Shown: positions 61,809 through 64,000 of the stretch, in pieces
Position numbering within the stretch: position 1 is the stretch's first letter
Layout of the letters: each line of letters begins with the position of its first letter
Assembly (NCBI GenBank): GCA_035913415.1
Contig: JAMIIV010000019.1
Coordinates: forward strand, 29,467-93,466
Source: UBA5070 sp035913415
GTDB taxonomy: Bacteria; Fibrobacterota; Fibrobacteria; UBA5070
DNA length: 64,000 nucleotides
Reading direction: 5' to 3'
Translations under genes and position numbers: made by a program
Notes under the pieces: model-generated
Seen by the model: only the letters and a program-made list of their open reading frames with translations
Told to the model about the DNA's origin: nothing
The model's database searches: none

Positions 61809-63968
61809 ATGACCGCCGACGGCGGGGTGCGCCGGCTTCTGGATTGGATCCGGGAACACCGCCGCGACCTCGATCCCGGACGGATCGAGGAGGCGCTCCT
61901 GTTCGCGGCTCGTTCCCACGAGGGGCAACGGCGACGCTCCGGGATGCCCTACACGGAGCACACCTTCGAGGTGGCCCGCATCCTGGCGGAAAACGGCATG
62001 GACATGGCCACCGTCCAGGCAGGTGTGCTGCACGACACCATCGAAGACACCGACGTGTCGGTGGAGGAGATCGAGGAGCGGTTCGGACGCGAGGTCGCCT
62101 TCCTGGTGGAGGGCGTCACGAAGATCGCCCTTCTGCCCTCGCAGAGCCGCGAACAGCGCCAGGCCGAGACCTTCCGCAAGATGCTCCTGTCCATGGCGCG
62201 CGATCCGCGCGTCATTTTGATCAAGTTCGCCGACCGCCTGCACAACCTGCGCACCCTGCGCTACATGAGTCCCGACAAGCGCAAGTCCATCGCCGCCGAG
62301 ACCCTCGAGGTGTACGCGCCGCTGGCCCATCGCTTCGGATTGGGGCGCGTGAAATGGGAGCTGGAAGACCTCTCGTTCAAGAACATCCATCCGGAAGAGT
62401 ACCAGAAACTCGTCGAAAAGATCAGCGAGAAGCGGGCCGAGCGCGAGATGTACATCCGCGCGGTCGTGGATCCACTCGAAGCCAAGCTCCGCGAAGCAGG
62501 ACTGCCCGCCGAAATCAAGGGTAGGCCCAAGCACCTGTACAGCATCTGGCGCAAGATGCGCGAGAAGAACGTCCAGGAACTCGACAGCATCCACGACCTC
62601 AACGCGGTGCGTATCCTGGTGCGCACGGTCTCGGACTGCTACGAGGCCCTCGGGTACGTGCACGGGATGTGGAGCCCCATCGCGGGCCGGTTCAAGGACT
62701 ACGTGGCGGTCCCCAAGGCCAACCTCTACCAGAGCCTGCATACCACCGTGATGGGCCCCCAGGGCCGCGGCGTCGAGATCCAGATCCGCACCCACGAGAT
62801 GGAACGCCTGGCCAACGAAGGCATCGCGGCGCACTGGGCGTACAAGGAGGGAAGCGTCCCCATCGACCGCGTGGTCGCGGAAAACCGTTGGCTCAAGCAG
62901 TTGCTGGACCTGCAGCAGGAGAGCCGCGACGGCAAGGAGTTCATGGAGCTCGTGCAGGGCGAGCTGGGCGCGCAGGAGGTGTTCGTCTACACCCCGCGTG
63001 GCGACGTCGTGCAATTGCCGCGCGGGGCCACGCCCGTGGACTTCGCCTTCGAGATCCACACCGGCGTGGGCATGCACTGCGCCGGTGCCAAGGTGGACGG
63101 GGTGATGGTCCCGCTGTCCACCCAGTTGCACTCGGGACAGACGGTGGAGGTCATCCGCACCGAACAGGCCCATCCCGCCCGCGACTGGTTGCGCTACGTG
63201 CGCTCATCGAAGGCCAAGAGCGCCATCCGCCGCTACCTGCGACAGACCGAGGCCGAGGCCGATCGCTCCCTGGGCCGGGAACTGCTCGAGCGGGAGCTCG
63301 CTCGTCGGAAATTGTCCACACTTCCCGACGACCTCGAAGCCGCGCTGCTCAAGCGTTTCCAGTGCGACTCCCTCGAGCAGCTCCACGCGCGCCTGGGCCT
63401 GGGCGACGTCACGCCCCAGCAACTGGCGGCGGCGCTGCCGCCGGTGCCACCGCCGCCGCGCAAGCCGGGAATGCTGGCGCGGGTTCTGCGCCGCGACACC
63501 GAATCGGTTCGCAACGCCCATGCCATCCTCGTGGGGGGGCAGGACGGCATCCCCCACCATCGTGCCGGGTGCTGCCTGCCCGTGCCCGGCGAGGAGATCC
63601 GCGGGTACATCACCCAGGGCCGAGGAATCACCCTGCACTCCAGCGCCTGCGCCCAAGGGCGGCGAACCATCGCCCGCGAAGGCCGCGAGGTCGAGGTTGC
63701 CTGGCACGAGAGCGCCCATCAGGCCGATTGGGAAGTCGGTCTGGAGGTCGTGGCCCGCGACCGCCCCAACCTTCTCCGGGACGTGACCTCGGCGCTTTCC
63801 TCGACGGGTGTGGGAGTCCTGCGCGCCAACATCGCCACGGTCGGGGATTCCGTTCGCGATCGTTTCCGGGTCCGGGTCCGGAACCTCGACCAGATCCACG
63901 TCTGCATCGCGAGTCTCCGCGGCGTCTCCGGCGTCGTCGCGGTCTCGCGCACGGTCCAGGGAACATGA
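61809..63968 (+). CDS. bifunctional (p)ppGpp synthetase/hydrolase, RelA/SpoT family
   Basis: 719 residues. HD hydrolase domain (residues 35-180) with HDTIED at 75-80, synthetase domain with RFKDYVAVPKANLYQSLHT, TGS domain (FVYTPRGDVVQLPRGATPVD), a helical region, a short zinc-finger/CC region and an ACT domain at the end (EVVARDRPNLLRDVTSAL). Both catalytic halves look complete, so it should make and degrade ppGpp in response to starvation. The ATG at 61809 lies 26 bases after rpoD. Its last bases overlap the next gene's ATG. Confidence 0.95.
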   Translation: MTADGGVRRLLDWIREHRRDLDPGRIEEALLFAARSHEGQRRRSGMPYTEHTFEVARILAENGMDMATVQAGVLHDTIEDTDVSVEEIEERFGREVAFLVEGVTKIALLPSQSREQRQAETFRKMLLSMARDPRVILIKFADRLHNLRTLRYMSPDKRKSIAAETLEVYAPLAHRFGLGRVKWELEDLSFKNIHPEEYQKLVEKISEKRAEREMYIRAVVDPLEAKLREAGLPAEIKGRPKHLYSIWRKMREKNVQELDSIHDLNAVRILVRTVSDCYEALGYVHGMWSPIAGRFKDYVAVPKANLYQSLHTTVMGPQGRGVEIQIRTHEMERLANEGIAAHWAYKEGSVPIDRVVAENRWLKQLLDLQQESRDGKEFMELVQGELGAQEVFVYTPRGDVVQLPRGATPVDFAFEIHTGVGMHCAGAKVDGVMVPLSTQLHSGQTVEVIRTEQAHPARDWLRYVRSSKAKSAIRRYLRQTEAEADRSLGRELLERELARRKLSTLPDDLEAALLKRFQCDSLEQLHARLGLGDVTPQQLAAALPPVPPPPRKPGMLARVLRRDTESVRNAHAILVGGQDGIPHHRAGCCLPVPGEEIRGYITQGRGITLHSSACAQGRRTIAREGREVEVAWHESAHQADWEVGLEVVARDRPNLLRDVTSALSSTGVGVLRANIATVGDSVRDRFRVRVRNLDQIHVCIASLRGVSGVVAVSRTVQGT

Positions 63969-64000
63969 CCATCGGCACCCTTCAACTCGCCCCTCTGCAT
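63965..64000 (+). CDS. partial dihydrouridine-synthase-like gene start
   Basis: Only 12 residues are in the window: MTIGTLQLAPLH. The ATG overlaps the RelA/SpoT stop (ATGA). The opening resembles the N-terminus of tRNA dihydrouridine synthases, but the rest is beyond the window, so the family is a guess. Confidence 0.4.
   Translation, partial: MTIGTLQLAPLH

Noticed and set aside
1..64000. CRISPR arrays, insertion sequences, tRNA or rRNA genes
   Set aside because: No regular repeat-spacer pattern, transposase motifs, cloverleaf or rRNA-like sequence was seen.

Overview
The window is a high-GC bacterial chromosome segment, densely packed with genes. It holds core housekeeping genes (dnaG, rpoD, a RelA/SpoT homolog, ligA, dxr, lnt, rseP, rsmI, queA, rnhB, the glycine cleavage genes) mixed with signalling genes. 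LPS-type outer-membrane traits (TolC-like, MlaC-like, beta-barrel proteins, Lnt), a DUF4301 protein and -10-like boxes of the form TAnnTT(T)G/C point to a Gram-negative member of the FCB group, perhaps Fibrobacterota. No rRNA or marker comparison could be run, so the phylum is an inference.

Layout, left to right. Positions 1-9157: a small coiled-coil protein, then a four-gene signalling cluster: a CHASE2 adenylate cyclase, a soluble histidine kinase with a LacI-type sugar-binding domain, and two paralogous REC-GGDEF regulators, the second with a destroyed active site but an intact c-di-GMP I-site. 9158-12787: comEC, an unknown gene and a scramblase-like gene. 12888-19672: gcvH-gcvPA-gcvPB, a DUF4301 gene, and amt behind a sigma-54 promoter. 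19763-23903: ogt, panE and a small membrane protein, divergent from ligA. 24090-30127 (minus strand): an AT-rich orphan membrane gene, queA, an outer-membrane protein overlapping a pseudouridine synthase gene, a Ppx/GppA protein, a small unknown gene and a CDF transporter.

30203-36726: three two-component genes and an RlmD-type methyltransferase. 36748-44363 (minus strand): rsmI-lnt-dxr-rseP, ending in a REC-HATPase protein and a GGDEF/EAL protein. 44388-46374: a STAS protein, a ManA-type isomerase and a Nudix hydrolase. 46400-54760 (minus strand): a degenerate CE2 esterase lipoprotein, then, read in the direction of transcription, tolC, mlaC, a DUF2953-like gene, a PfkB kinase, ptsP and a radical SAM gene. 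54792-58328: an outer-membrane protein, a Phd/PIN toxin-antitoxin pair, a SprT-like metallopeptidase, rnhB and a FlgM-like protein. 58485-64000: dnaG-rpoD-rsh and the start of a dus-like gene.

Genes are often coupled by 4-base ATGA/GTGA overlaps. Signalling outputs include cAMP, c-di-GMP, (p)ppGpp, nitrogen-type PTS and STAS/HATPase partner-switch proteins. Several promoters appear to sit only 6-20 bases ahead of the start codon, and three divergent gene pairs share a symmetric -10 box. No CRISPR array, insertion sequence, tRNA or rRNA was seen, and no gene-free stretch exceeds 300 bases.
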